Shown piece after piece: positions 36,340-48,048 of a DNA stretch of 64,000 bases. Each line of letters begins with the position of its first letter. The first letter of the stretch is position 1. Location: assembly GCA_036023115.1 (NCBI GenBank), contig JAYKKT010000091.1, forward strand, positions 36,141,001 through 36,205,000, given 5' to 3'. The DNA is from Brasenia schreberi. Its lineage: Eukaryota; Streptophyta; Magnoliopsida; Nymphaeales; Cabombaceae. The notes beneath the pieces were generated by a model. That model had not been told where the DNA came from. It saw nothing but the letters and a program-made list of their open reading frames with translations, and ran no database searches. The position numbers and the translations under genes were made by a program.

Positions 36340-37737
36340 TGAATACTTTTATCACTCTGAATCAGATGAAAGAACATAGCTCATACAAGCTTCTATTCAT
36401 CGACACTGCCATGGTTTTTTGTCTTCTGATTATTTGAACACCTCTGGGTTGATCTACCTATTGATTCATGGAGTTGATACCTTGAAAATATATTTCCTTG
36501 AACAAAAGTAATTATAAACTTACTTTTCCATATTATAATTTTCCAGTTCGACTAGCGCCCAAGATGTCCAGTTTGTGCTTGGTTCACCATAGCTCCATAC
36601 ATGAACAAATACTTTTCAGCTCGGGTTGGCTCATAATACTGCATTCAGTTGAGTTTGCTTGTGTATGATACATATCCTTTATCTGTATGAGATACCGAAT
36701 TCTACGACGAAGAAGGTAATGTCAGGGGAAAGTATCCAACATTGATGGAGGGCTTCATAGGAACAAGAATAGTCTCTTGGCACTGCTCGACCTACCACTG
36801 AGGGAAGGCAACCTGGACTGAGTAGTTGGAACGGATGCACACATTTACCTGAAATGGCGAAGCTATACAAGTTGTTCACGTCACTTGTATACAGAACTAA
36901 AGTTCCTACTTGAACTAGCATGCTTATCAAAATATGGTCGAAAGGAAAAATATGTATTTGATGGGGTTTCTTCTTATACCTAAGAATTCTATTGGACTAA
37001 AAAATGATACATTGGAAGAATTTTTCTGGTCTCCCAATATCAATAAAATATCAGTAGGTTGATTGTTTCGCTCATGTATCTTTCAAAAGGGAAAAAGATC
37101 TGTTAAAGTTGTTTCATGAATCCGAAAGAGAGTACTTGGGCCTTACCAATAACCCAAAACTGTGTCATGCTTGAATCTAACTGTGGTTCGCTGTGGTGGG
37201 AGGAACAAATCGGGAAAAGAGATTACACGCTTTTTCTCTTAATTATAATATTTCGATCTCTCTTTTATGCAAGTTCCATTGTGAGACAATAATGTTGTGT
37301 TAAGAGATTAATTTCACAATAGGACTTTCATGTGGAAAACACTTAAACGAACATTGCTTTCCGCTTATTAAATTCAGAGTTTTCGGACAGGCCTACTTTC
37401 TACATCTTTGAATTCCATCTTTCATAATTTGATTTTTAGAGAAAAGTTCATATGTAATTAGGGCGACTAAACGAGCCAAATGAACTGAACACCCTTTTCA
37501 AACCATTTAAAAGGATATAAATAGCACTACCTCATGTAAGTAACAGTGCAGCAGCTGCTGCTCTCTGATAAAGGCTGATCAGCCTTGTACTGTCATATGT
37601 AATAAATCAATTAGTATCACTGAGAAGAGCAAGGAGAGAAGAATAATGAATGGCTGGAATTTGCATTTGCTCGTACAATATACTTCAATTCTGGTTTCTT
37701 AGTGTCAGAAAGCAATTAGTTCGCACACACCCAGTTG
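36340..37737. other. Intergenic region between TOL and XTH genes
   Basis: No supported gene. GGGGAAAGTATCCAACAT occurs at about 36111 and 36725, marking a short dispersed repeat. The right part should contain the XTH 3' UTR (the XTH stop is at 37738, minus strand). Confidence 0.4.
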
Positions 37738-40700
37738 TTACAGATAAGCATGGTGCCGGTTGGCTTTTGAACTGGAGCTTGAGCTTCTCCGGTGGTGATG
37801 GGTCTTTGGCCTTTGGCTGCTCCTGAACTTGATCAGATGCCCTGTCATCTCGAATCTCTTCTGCTCCTCTGGGTTAAGGATGCACTCTGGCATTGGTGTC
37901 GGGTACCGGGCCCGGTCATAGCAGTGTGAATAAGTCATGTACTTAAGCCGGAAATTCAGCATGGCGGCCCGACCTGCCGGCGATATGGTAGAGAACTCCT
38001 CGGCGGCGATCTTTTCTTCCTCAGTGCACCTCTCAGAGGGGACCAGCAGGATTGGGTCCGCGGCGCAGCCCTTGAGCACAAGGTATGAGAATTCAGACAC
38101 GAAGGGTGCATAGTCATAGTTTACCTTGTACTTCCCGCCGGACGTCGCCCACGTCGAGCCGTCCCAAATGGTGGCATACAGCTGCATGGGCTTGGAAGGG
38201 TAGTCCAATCCCATCTCCGGCGTCCTCACCACCTCCCTTATAGGTACATCATCGATGTAGAATCTGCAAAAAGAGTTTGAATAATGCAAGTGTTGAGTAA
38301 ATATGTCACTGGATCATGTTACGAAGGAAACCAGATACAGCATTTTAATGCAGTACTTATCCTGTTCAATAGTAACACAAAACGGCACGAGGCAACACAA
38401 CATGAGAGACTATTGCAATAGTTGGATGACACGGAATTAAGAGTGGGAAATCTCCCCCATTAATCTCTCCAACCAAGCTGTCAATTTCAAAGACGACACA
38501 AAAAAAAAACAATCCAAACATGACTTAAAATTCCGTGTATCGTATCCAACAAAAGTAACAGGATAAAATGTTGGGTTCAATTCAGGTTGACCTTCTTTTA
38601 CGTGAAGGCAACATCGCATGGCACCACACATCCCAAAACCTGAAATTATTGGCAATCCCATACATGACATGAAAACCTAAACTAAGACTATTGGGAAAAA
38701 GTTCGTGTTTGAGTCCAATAAAGTGACAAAGACGTCCGATTGTGTTTGGGTTGTCTTGTTCAGGTTGAAATGAATAGGAAATGACGCCATGCGGACCACG
38801 ACACGAAACACGAAACGCCTTTGCTCTGGAAGTCAATGCTACAGCGCACCGAATAATATGCGTACACTTTTCTGTGTGCGGGACCCTTCTTCGGGACGAC
38901 CAATACTTCCCGCAGATTAAGAAGGGCTGTGTTTGTTGCTTTTGTCTGCGTTAGCGTTGAGAATAAAGAAACAACACTAAGAATGGAGATGAAAGCCCAC
39001 TGTCATGCAAAAACTACAATTTCAAATGCTCTTGTTTGAAACAATTTGCACTACCACCGAATTCCATTTTGGCTGCATTTGAAATTTTCTGTGGAGTGTT
39101 GCAAAACTTGCGATTTCAGAAACTCCCCACGAAACCTTTCCCGGCGTCATTCAAGGAACTGAATCTTCGATCCATCACGTACGTTTAAAAAATGCAGTAT
39201 TGAAGATGGCCATAAGAGAATAATCCATTGCTCTTATTTCTTGTGCAAGAAAACGAGGAGCAATACTTGCACCTGGCTAGGGGGTCGACTCGCAAGTTGA
39301 AGGTCCTTAGTTCGATACCTGGGGTGTGCATCAGGCTTCGTTCTCCCCAAAGAGAACTGGTACCAAAAGAAAAAAAAAGATCAGGAGGAGGGGACTTACA
39401 TGATGTTCTTGGAGGTCCACAGGATGCTATAGCGGTGGAACTCTTTGGATGGATCGAACCACAATAGGTACCTCTCTTCCCTTCCATGGTTGGTGCTCCC
39501 ATTGCCGTAGACATTGGTCTGGATGCGCCATTCCCTGCCCCAAATGTTTCCCAAGAACTCGAAATCCAACTCGTCGTGGGTCTTCTCGAATACATCCCCG
39601 TTTGATGTCTGCTTGCAGAATAGTAATACTCATTTTTGTTAATTACCATAGCACCATTAAGCTCTTTAATTTGAATTCTTAGGTTCACCTCTGCTTAGCA
39701 TATTAGCACAGAGAGTAACTCTGATAAATAAATCTAAACAACAAGAAAATTACTATATTAGACCACGAAAAATCTAAACGATTTCCGCTTGATTTTCTTC
39801 CTTATATAAACACCAGGCTGGCAGGAGCCATGCATATACTGGATAAGGTTTCGACTAAAAAGAACTTTCAAGTGGAAAGCCAAGAGTTTGATACCGTTAC
39901 CCCAGCTTACCAATAGAAAAAAAGAAGCACATGGCCATGAAAACTTGAAATAAGGAAGATTAAGCTGGTACCGTTCAAGACTTTGAAATTGCACAAGACA
40001 AACCAAGTGAAAAATGAATGAAGAATGGGATTGCACCAATTATGAAACTTGTTCATCATAAATCATAAGTCTCAATTTGAAAGACTGTTCTGAATGGATC
40101 CTGTAAAAAAATGTGCTACAATATGTTTCTTAATGATTCATGTACAAGAAACCAAAATGCTTCATCCGATAATAAGTGGTACAAGAATCTAAAACGTGAG
40201 AAAGCTTCGTGATGGGAAAAGAGTGACGAAAAGCTACAAAGAAGCTCCGACCGACGTTCACGGATACAGTTTCAGTCTAACAATTAATAACCACGGAGTC
40301 CAATCGATTAAATTCAATCATCGCAAAACTTTCCGGAAATTCATGACAACGTAGAGTTCTTTCATTTTATTATCGAAAATCAAAAGCGTGGATTTCCCGT
40401 TAAGGATCGACTTACGTAGAACGCAACGACAACGCCGGCTGTGTAGTTGGAGGGCAACTTAATAGATGCGCTGAAGAACCCATGGTGGTACAGATCCTTT
40501 GAGATGAAACCCGATCCTGCAGCAACGTAAACGATCAGAATTCTGCCTTTTGATGGAAAACGAACTCTCCGACGTTCGAAGTTTGTGTTTTCACTTCGAG
40601 AAAGAAAATGTTTCACGTTAGAACTGAACGAGTACCGGAGTATTGGTCGAGAAGGAGTCGCAGGGACTTGTCGTCCGGCGAGCGGAGGATGTTGAAGTCA

Positions 40701-40843
40701 CCGAAGAGAGGAGCATAGGCATCGTTGAAGGAGAGAGTCGAGAAGTTGAACGCGACGGAAAGTGTTCTCGTTAGAGAGAGGAGAACGGCGACGGAGACGA
40801 AGATGGCCGTGCCTCTCCCACACAAGGGGAAAGGGGTCGCCAT
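37738..40843 (-). CDS. Xyloglucan endotransglucosylase/hydrolase, group III type
   Basis: Four exons on the minus strand join in phase to 347 aa: 40843-40636, 40516-40416, 39608-39400 and 38263-37738. The product starts MATPFPLCGRG with a hydrophobic secretion signal to about residue 31. Exon 3 carries the GH16 catalytic motif HDELDFEFLGN (residues 114-124; Glu116 nucleophile, Glu120 acid/base) and a nearby N-glycosylation site NGS (139-141). Exon 4 has FYIDDVPIREVVR and the XET C-terminal part with SHCYDRARYP, then a His- and Ser-rich tail. The enzyme cuts and rejoins wall xyloglucan in the apoplast. HDELDFEFLGN, the length and the tail fit the XTH27-33 clade. The ATG at 40843 is chosen because the upstream in-frame extension is low-complexity Arg-Glu text. 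All key residues are present. Confidence 0.93.
39258..39380 (+). mobile_element. tRNA-derived SINE, family A, in XTH intron 3
   Basis: TGGCTAGGGGGTCGACTCG (39274) is A-box-like. TAGTTCGATACCTGG (39308) is a good B box. GGTGTGCATCAGG follows and the A-rich tail ends near 39380, only 20 bp from the exon 3 donor at 39399. It is antisense to the gene. Confidence 0.65.
39822..39928 (+). mobile_element. tRNA-derived SINE, family A, in XTH intron 2
   Basis: TGGATAAGGTTTCGACT (39840), AAGTGGAAAGCCAAGAGTTTGATACC (about 39870-39895) and a closing A-run near 39918 give the same layout as the other family A copies, with more divergence. Confidence 0.5.
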
Positions 40844-40879
40844 GGCGTGGCTCTTTGCTCGCCCTACGTCCCGCTTTGG

Positions 40880-40950
40880 CTTCTTCAAGTCGTCTTCTTT
40901 CTCCCTCTCCCTCTCCCTCTCTCTCTCTCTCATATACAGAGAGAGACGAC
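40880..40950. repeat. CT-rich microsatellite in the XTH 5' leader
   Basis: CTCCCTCTCC and CTCTCTCT runs (GA-rich on the gene strand) lie 40-100 bp upstream of the XTH ATG, where plant leaders often carry them. They also create a spurious Arg-Glu open frame. Confidence 0.8.
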
Positions 40951-43157
40951 CTGAACGCCGCGGGTCCCATACCTGCTTTAGATCACTTGACGAAAAGACC
41001 CTCACCAAACTTCCAGAATGACTAACCCCGTCTACTCCGTCCATTATTACTAGATCTGACCTAATGGATCGTTCATAATTAGATCGGGTTCGGATTGAAA
41101 CTTTAGTGTAACTAACCCAAATTCCAAGAAAGAATGGAATCCAAATAGATACTCCCTTCTGAACCTATATGGAATACCATTTTTCTAATTAGATCCCGAT
41201 TTGGATTCAGATTTGAGTCCGACGCGTATTCATTAGTAAGACCCCATATCTACGGCCGTGGGAGTAAAGGGTTGTTTAGGTATTTCGCTTAAGGGGACCC
41301 ATTTCCGCAGCGGACGATTTCTCGTTAGAGAGTAAAACCGCGTCCGTCGGTCACCTAGGGGTCGTTAAGCGCCACGCTGGCAAACTAAAAAAACCACGGC
41401 CAGGCGTTTGTGGACGTGGAGTTTGACAACCCCCGCCCACTGCGGCGGACGCCATGTAATCATCCTTTTTTTCTTTTTCTTTTTTCTTAAATTAATGAAA
41501 ATCGAAAGAAAGGTAGAGACTCGAGTTGATGTACTGTATCTACATCCGTACCCATGATCCAAACCACAATCCGACCCGATCATTCGTTTAGCTTCCTTTC
41601 ACACTTGCTCCATCATGCAGTTTGGGTACAGGTGGCCGTACCCGAACCGACACGTTGAACCGAACCCTAGGGAAGGCAATTCCCACCCGCCATGGGGCGG
41701 GTTCTCAAGAAGGAAAATACGTCCCGCCGCAGGCCGGGGCAGGGTTTAATTTAAGGTAAACCCATCCCACGCCACTCCAATATATAAATATGTTTGTCTT
41801 TATTTGTATAAAATATATGTATATCATATATATATTTATAAGTTTTTATATGTATATATTTTTTATGTGATAAAAATATATATATATATACACACACTAA
41901 CACATACAACAATTTCTAGTTTAATAATACAAAATATCAAATTTGTATTTTATGTATAATATATAATATTAATTTTTTTTTCCTAAAAAAAATTCTGTAG
42001 GTTGAAGTAGAGGGGGAGAGACCGGGCTGGCTGGTCCCAGTTTAGCAGGTTCTTGATTCGGTTCGGTTTTCACTGGAACTGCCGAGCTGGTTAGGAACTG
42101 ACAATGTCTACATGACCCTTTTATAGTTGAGAAGATAGACGAAACAATACGACCCCTTCTCGAGAAGGTTTCATCGCCCAATTGCACACTGGATCGGGTC
42201 CACTCTCATGTACACCCCAAAACCGAAACTCGTTGTTTATGATAAATTTATGGACCTTATAACTGGATGAAGATTTGGATATTTTTGCTTCATTTTCAAA
42301 TCGGAAAGGAGATCATGAGTAGTAAATTAGGTGAAGGCGGTGGTTAAAAGGAGAGTCACCAACCCAACCGCCCCACAATAATGACTAATTGCTTCGAATC
42401 CAAGTCCTTTTTCTTACAAGGACAAAATACCTCCTGCTTTAAGATTTGCTCTGGTTTGCTTCGGTATGAGATTTTCTTTTGTTTGGTGCAACAGCAATCT
42501 GATGAGAGAAGCTTTTTCTTTATACAGAGACTTTTTTTCCATGTTGGTACAATATGGAGACCGAAGACAGATGCATCTCGCCTCGTACTGAACTCACACC
42601 CTCCAACTTGTGAGTCGAATCCATAGACAGTGGCTGATCTATATTGAGGCAAGTTGGGGCGGCCGCCCCACCTGAAATTTAGAAAATCAATATAAAAGTA
42701 TTTTTGATTTTGGTTCTATACTCTGTTGAGATTTGATGAGTTCGTTCATGATCTATTGAGCCGAATATGAGCGGGCTTGTTAAGCTGTACGGGTTGATTA
42801 TGAACAATACTATATTTGGTTTGGCTTGCCCTGTGTAAGCTCGATTTAGATAAGTATATATATTATAACCTATATGCTTGAAAACCTTGTTAACCAAACT
42901 AATTGGGGCGGTGTGGTCACAATGTAATTAAATGATGAAATAATAGAATTTTAAGAAAATTTATTAGTAATATATATAAGAAAACAGATCCTGTCTACCA
43001 CTGATGCTACATACTTATATCTTATCATTGCTTTTTATGAGTCTAAATATAATGTTAATATTGTAAGGGTATTTGAAAAATTATGAAGAACAATCCTACT
43101 GTACACATGTCACTTAAAAGGAATGATCGAGCTTGAATAGTGAGTAGGACCCAATGA

Positions 43158-43158
43158 G

Positions 43159-43250
<92 letters not shown>
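43158..43250. repeat. TA then GA microsatellite
   Basis: About 12 TA units run directly into about 34 GA units. It has no coding meaning. Confidence 0.95.
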
Positions 43251-43254
<4 letters not shown>

Positions 43255-43326
43255 AGGATTCGTGAGACTTAAATCTTTTCAAACATCTTTACGGTTGGAT
43301 CGAACAGTAAATCTATTACTCTCTCT

Positions 43327-43329
<3 letters not shown>

Positions 43330-43388
<59 letters not shown>
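43330..43388. repeat. TA microsatellite
   Basis: About 29 AT units after CTCTCTTTCT. Confidence 0.95.
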
Positions 43389-43393
<5 letters not shown>

Positions 43394-43944
43394 TCCAAAA
43401 AAGTGCTGTAGAATAAAAAAGGGGAGATATATTAAGTGTTATTTGTGACAAAAGATGCTGTCTGAATAAAAGGTAACTATTACAAAGCAACCCGTTACAA
43501 CAGGTATTAAGTATTGGGCAGCTAATATTGGCATATACAAAAGATGTTTATATTGAAAATCAAAATTACGCAAGGAGACGAGGACCCCACTAGGAATAAA
43601 AGGCTGACTATGTAATGAGTTAGCTGTTTAAAGAAAGGCTGATTAGGTAATGAGACTGTTGTAGAAAAAGTCGGTGTGTTTCCAACTGAAAGAACGCAAT
43701 CATAAAAACTCGAGGAGCTTAGTTTGGACATTGGCACGAGAAAGGCAACAAAGTTTAAGAAATAAATCTCGGTGAAAAGTAAATTTCAAGTTAAACTTGG
43801 TGCATGAATTTCATCTTTTTAGACATTGATTGCTCCACAAAATGAATGTATAATTCTTTGATTTGATGGTCATGAACTTAACTTTGTGCTTCCATTTGAT
43901 TTTCATAAGACTTGGATGATGATGATACTGATGCAGGATCAAGC

Positions 43945-43976
43945 GCGCGCGCACGCACACACACACACACACACAG

Positions 43977-44051
<75 letters not shown>
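43945..44051. repeat. CG/CA, TA and GA compound microsatellite
   Basis: GCGCGCGCACGC, then CA, TA and GA runs follow one another. The TA-GA part repeats the arrangement at 43158-43250. Confidence 0.95.
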
Positions 44052-44053
<2 letters not shown>

Positions 44054-44706
44054 GTTAGTTTTTGCCTGTTTTTTAAGAAAATACAATTAGAAAAAAGATG
44101 ACCATTGACATGAGAAAGTTCTCCTACACTTTACACCAGTTCTTTATCAAATTATTGGCCATGGGGTGATCGAATGAGAAGTTCGTGTATGCAACTTTCT
44201 TGCCGTTGTTGTTTGCTTTATTGTGGTAAGAAAGTTGGCCACTTTGCTGATAAAACTACCCATTCTCATATGAAAACTGAGTTAAACAAACAAGATCCAA
44301 GATTGAACCCAAGCCATCATTTTTCTTACACAGAACTCACAGTTCCTGCTTTTCAATATAAGTTTCTGCTATTTTGAAAAAAAAAGAGAACCAAAATACA
44401 TTAAAGTCAGAAAACATTGGCTTCGGTTTCATAAGAAATAAAGACTTCATGTCAAAGGCAATATGATAACTAAAAGCTAGAATCAAATAATTAAGTCAAT
44501 AACTTTCAGAACCCCCTTGCTGTATCTGGAGAAAGAAGATGAAGTGGAAGCTGGCTCTTGCTCGAGTGTGTGTGTATGTGAGTGAGCGACCAACATACGA
44601 ATCTACTGAGGAACTTATAACCAAACGTAACGTGTGAAGATTAAAATCCGTGGAGGGGATTCCAAGAACATCTGGGTTATTATTACAAGAAAACGACTCA
44701 TCAGCA

Positions 44707-45148
44707 TCACTTCAAGTCGGAGCCTATCTCAGATACGTCTGCATGCAAGGTCTCTGAAGCTGCAGAGATAAAAACGAAGCTCATCATAATTGATTCTTGT
44801 ATTTGGGGAGCGAACCAAACCAACTTTGGCTCTAAGACAAAGCGTATGCCTCCAAAAACTGCATCATCTGAAAGGTCCTTAACATGTAAAATAGGCTTAA
44901 CACAGTTATCTTGGTGGGTTCACAGGTTGGTCCCTTACTTAGAACAGCACCTACACCGAGCCGAAGGCTCGGCCGTGCTGTCTTCTGTGTTCTTCCCTGC
45001 GCTTTGTCGTCAACAATCTTGGCACCATTTAAATCACCACAGACTTCCTGGGCAATCACTATTATATGATTCAGGAAAGTCACAAGGAATTTCTTGGGAG
45101 AGGGAGCAAGCAATTTGCCATTAAACCACCCTTCTAGAGCTTCTTAAT
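44707..45148 (-). pseudogene. Frameshifted 3' coding fragment of an unrecognised gene
   Basis: On the minus strand a protein-like stretch begins after an in-frame TAA near 45148 (EALEGWFNGKLLAPSPKKF, then HIIVIAQEVCGDLNGAK). Near 44900 it changes frame and continues CVKPILHVKDLSDDAVFGGI to a C-terminus LHADVSEIGSDLK at a TGA (44707-44709). Its composition and stop placement look like a real protein end, but I do not recognise the family. At least one indel between the two parts, and the stop just upstream, make it a relic. No introns are obvious, so a processed copy is possible. Confidence 0.4.
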
Positions 45149-45149
45149 A

Positions 45150-47650
45150 AGCTGTCTGTGCATTGTTTTGCATTCAACGAGGGCACGTCTTCACATGCTG
45201 TCAGTGGGTATCTTCACGTGTTCTTGGTGATGTTGGTGTTGTGCCTTCCTTCGATCCACGGGATGAGCTGATCACATTATCTTGAGAGCATCAAATGAGT
45301 TGATTAATCAAATCGAACAAGATGGGTGATGAAAGGTTCGTTTCCAAAACAGATGTTGAAAAATCATGAATATTGGTCAATCCTTTTGCTTTGTAATTTT
45401 TAAAATATACTTATTTGATTAAAAAGTAATGAGTGAATATATTAGAGATGGGTAGGATGTGGTTTATATATATATACTCTAAGACCGCCATTGAATCATG
45501 AATAATCAGTAAACGGTACCAAGAAGATACTATCCTTGTTATATGGTAGAGCTTCTATGTGATAAAAAGAGTTTTATTTGTGCCATACACGATTGTTCGT
45601 TGGGAATAATCATGCATCCAAAAGTTATATATTTCTTGAGGATCTTATTTATATATATAGGTAGAAAGAGATAAAGAACACTGCAGCTTTTTAAAAAGAG
45701 TAAAGCCAACATCACAGGGCAATCTTGCAATGAATTAAGGATTCCGGAAAGCCCATTTATGTCATTTTGACTTGAAAAAGGGTCTGGTGGCTTCGACAAA
45801 AGGGTTACATGAATAATTGTAATATTCACCCTCTTGATTGCGCTGTGGGATACTTTATTTATTCGATTGTGTTAGTGAAGGCAATATTTGACTGTCGGTT
45901 GCCGGGCAGAGGCCACTCAAAAGGATCTCTTTACCAATGCATGCTCTACACAAGGCATAAATTAAAGGCAAAAGATTTCTCCAGTTAAAATATTGTATAT
46001 TGGCATTTCACGTCTCTTTTAATAATAAAGACTAGCAAGATCCCTCTCTCAGTAGGCAACCCCCGTCTGTAGACTTTAGCCTTGTTATGCGAATGACAAA
46101 TATGATCTTTGACTTGATCCTTTCTACGTAGTATTATGAAGTTGGGGAAGACATGGCTTTTTAGAATGTATGTACATAAAACAAATTAGGACAAGTTAAA
46201 CACCCAAGCAAACATGCTTTGATTGTGTTGACTATACATACACATACTTGTATACAAATATATATAACCATGTGAGCCTGTACTAATTTCTCTCTCTATA
46301 TATGAAAACCTCCTACATGCTAGCGCCAGTTAGGTGTCAACATATTCAACCATCCATCTTGTGTTGATCGACATTTTAAATTGAAATTTAAAAAGCAAAA
46401 GTATGCATGTGAATGAAATAAACCTGCAAAAGTATAAATAATAATTTTCTTTTCAAATTTCTACAATCTATCATCAGACATAGTTAGTTGAGATTAGTTT
46501 GGATGTCTAACACCTAAGTGTGCTAGCATATCCCATGTTCTCTCTCTATATGTGTGTATATATCTTAATGGGTGAGCTTGTGTTATGCTTAACAAATTGT
46601 ATGCGAACGAGCTCGTCATAAGATGAACCAAGCCAAACCACAAGTGACTCGGTTCAGTTCCTACCCTACTTAAGATAAGCATGCAAACTAAACCAAAATG
46701 GAAGAGATTAACAGATTACAACCAGAAAATCAGCTCCTTGTCATCTCCTATAACTAAACTTCCTTTTATTTGCACCTAGGTCTCTCAATTGATGGCCCTT
46801 TTCTTAATACTTCAGTCTATTTCCTCAAAGGAACAAATTATTTGGTTTGTTTTCAAAACAAGTGAGGGGGGAGGGGGGTCTTTTATAATTTGTTGTAGTT
46901 GTGTGGGCTTATGTTTCGGGTATTTCCCGAGTCACTTAGACAAACCCGCAATTTTGAAAAGTAAAGCATCTTGCTTTGTCTGCAGAGAGAAGAAAAGGAA
47001 AAACATGTGTGTGTGAGAGAGAGAGAGATCATATCCTTGGTGTTAGCTCTTTATAAAAAGTGCCCAATATTTTGATTGCTGCAATTAGACCCTTATGCTT
47101 TCAGAGGACATATTTATTATGCACGAAGTTGGCTTTTATTTGAGCAGGCTAAAAGCTAGAAGTACTTACTGATAAGCAGGGATTTCATGGTCAGGTTTGG
47201 GTCGGTTCCAGGCTCAACTCAAACAAAACCAATATAATCAGTTTTGGCTTGTGGATCCAAACCAATCAATATTGACAAGTCAGAACCAAACCATTCCCAG
47301 TTAAGTTCAGTTCAACGTTATGTTAGACATGTCAATGCACTCATAGTATATAGCATATAATCAATCACATGAAACCAATAATAAATTAAACACACAATAA
47401 GTAGAGTAAACAATATGCAAGAAGAAATCGAAATTTTTGTTATTTAAGGAATGGACTTATATAGTAACACAGTGAGTAGCTTAATCTTATTCCATCAACA
47501 AAGTCAGGGTTTCAGGAAAATTTCTTCTTTCCCCTTTTTTTTCTTCTTTTTTCTTTTATTTTTCTTAATTTTCTGTTCAGAACCAAACTTACGCGAGCCC
47601 CCATCCTTCTTTTCATCGTCATGAACCATGAATCATGATGTATTCATTCT
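45150..47650. other. Intergenic region upstream of the KANADI gene
   Basis: Apart from the MITE there is no supported gene. Text near 46600-46665 and 47195-47310 is rich in GGTTCAGTT and AACCAAACC words, also seen at 33840-33980 and 56760-56870; these look like degraded simple repeats. Confidence 0.4.
46313..46534. mobile_element. MITE, copy 2
   Basis: Imperfect terminal inverted repeats (TACATGCTAGCGCCAGTTAGG at the left; GGGATATGCTAGCACACTTA from the right, read inward) enclose an AT-rich core. The core includes TATGCATGTGAAT and CTGCAAAAGTATAAATA, matching the copy at 8251-8475. There is no coding capacity. Confidence 0.65.
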
Positions 47651-47689
47651 CATCACCTCAAAGGCCGCCCTCTTTTGTACCCGGAGAGG

Positions 47690-48048
47690 GAGAGAGAGAG
47701 GGAGAGATCCCTTTCTACATCACTCCGCTGTAACCGCCGTAAGTGTCATTTTCTTCGTTACAGTCTCCAGTTGAGTCTCTCTCTCTCCTTCTATGTGCAG
47801 AAGAACACCATTGACAGATCAATTCTTTCAGAGTTGCGTGAACCATCTTTATCACAGTCTCAAGCAGTTCAGAAACTCTCTCCCCCTCTCTCTCCTTGTG
47901 GGCAGAAAAATACCATCGACAAATTATCAATCTCTTCAGAGTGTTAACCATCTTCGGCCGTCTCAAACATCCCACCATCGACAAATCAAACCCTTCAGAG
48001 TGTTAACCATCTCCAGTAGTCTCAAGCATCTCTGTGCGTGTGTGTGAA
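47690..48048 (+). promoter_or_regulatory. KANADI 5' leader with imperfect tandem repeats
   Basis: Three copies of a 60-100 bp unit begin with ACCAT(C/T)GACA at 47807, 47911 and 47973. Each contains TTCAGAGT and GTCTCAA. They end just before the ATG at 48049. Short upstream ORFs are present (for example from 47675 and 47793). Transcription starts are not determined, so part may be promoter. Confidence 0.5.

Larger units (their letters stand above)
41050..44700. other. AT-rich intergenic DNA
   Basis: No supported gene. It holds TA-rich stretches at 41760-41970, a 16-bp palindrome TGGGGCGGCCGCCCCA (42655-42670) and three long microsatellites (see separate entries). Scattered CGGTTCGGTT-type text occurs near 42055. 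Confidence 0.5.

Noticed and set aside
40844..41044. N-terminal extension of the XTH frame (MDGVDG... with Arg-Glu repeats)
   Set aside because: It is a read-through of a GA microsatellite in the leader. The secretion signal starts cleanly at the ATG at 40843.
43055..43282. Open frames of Ser-Leu or Arg-Glu repeats here and at 43811-44101
   Set aside because: They arise only from TA, GA and CA microsatellites.
47793..48047. Upstream ORF as a separate KANADI-side gene
   Set aside because: It is made of leader repeat units and ends at the KANADI start.
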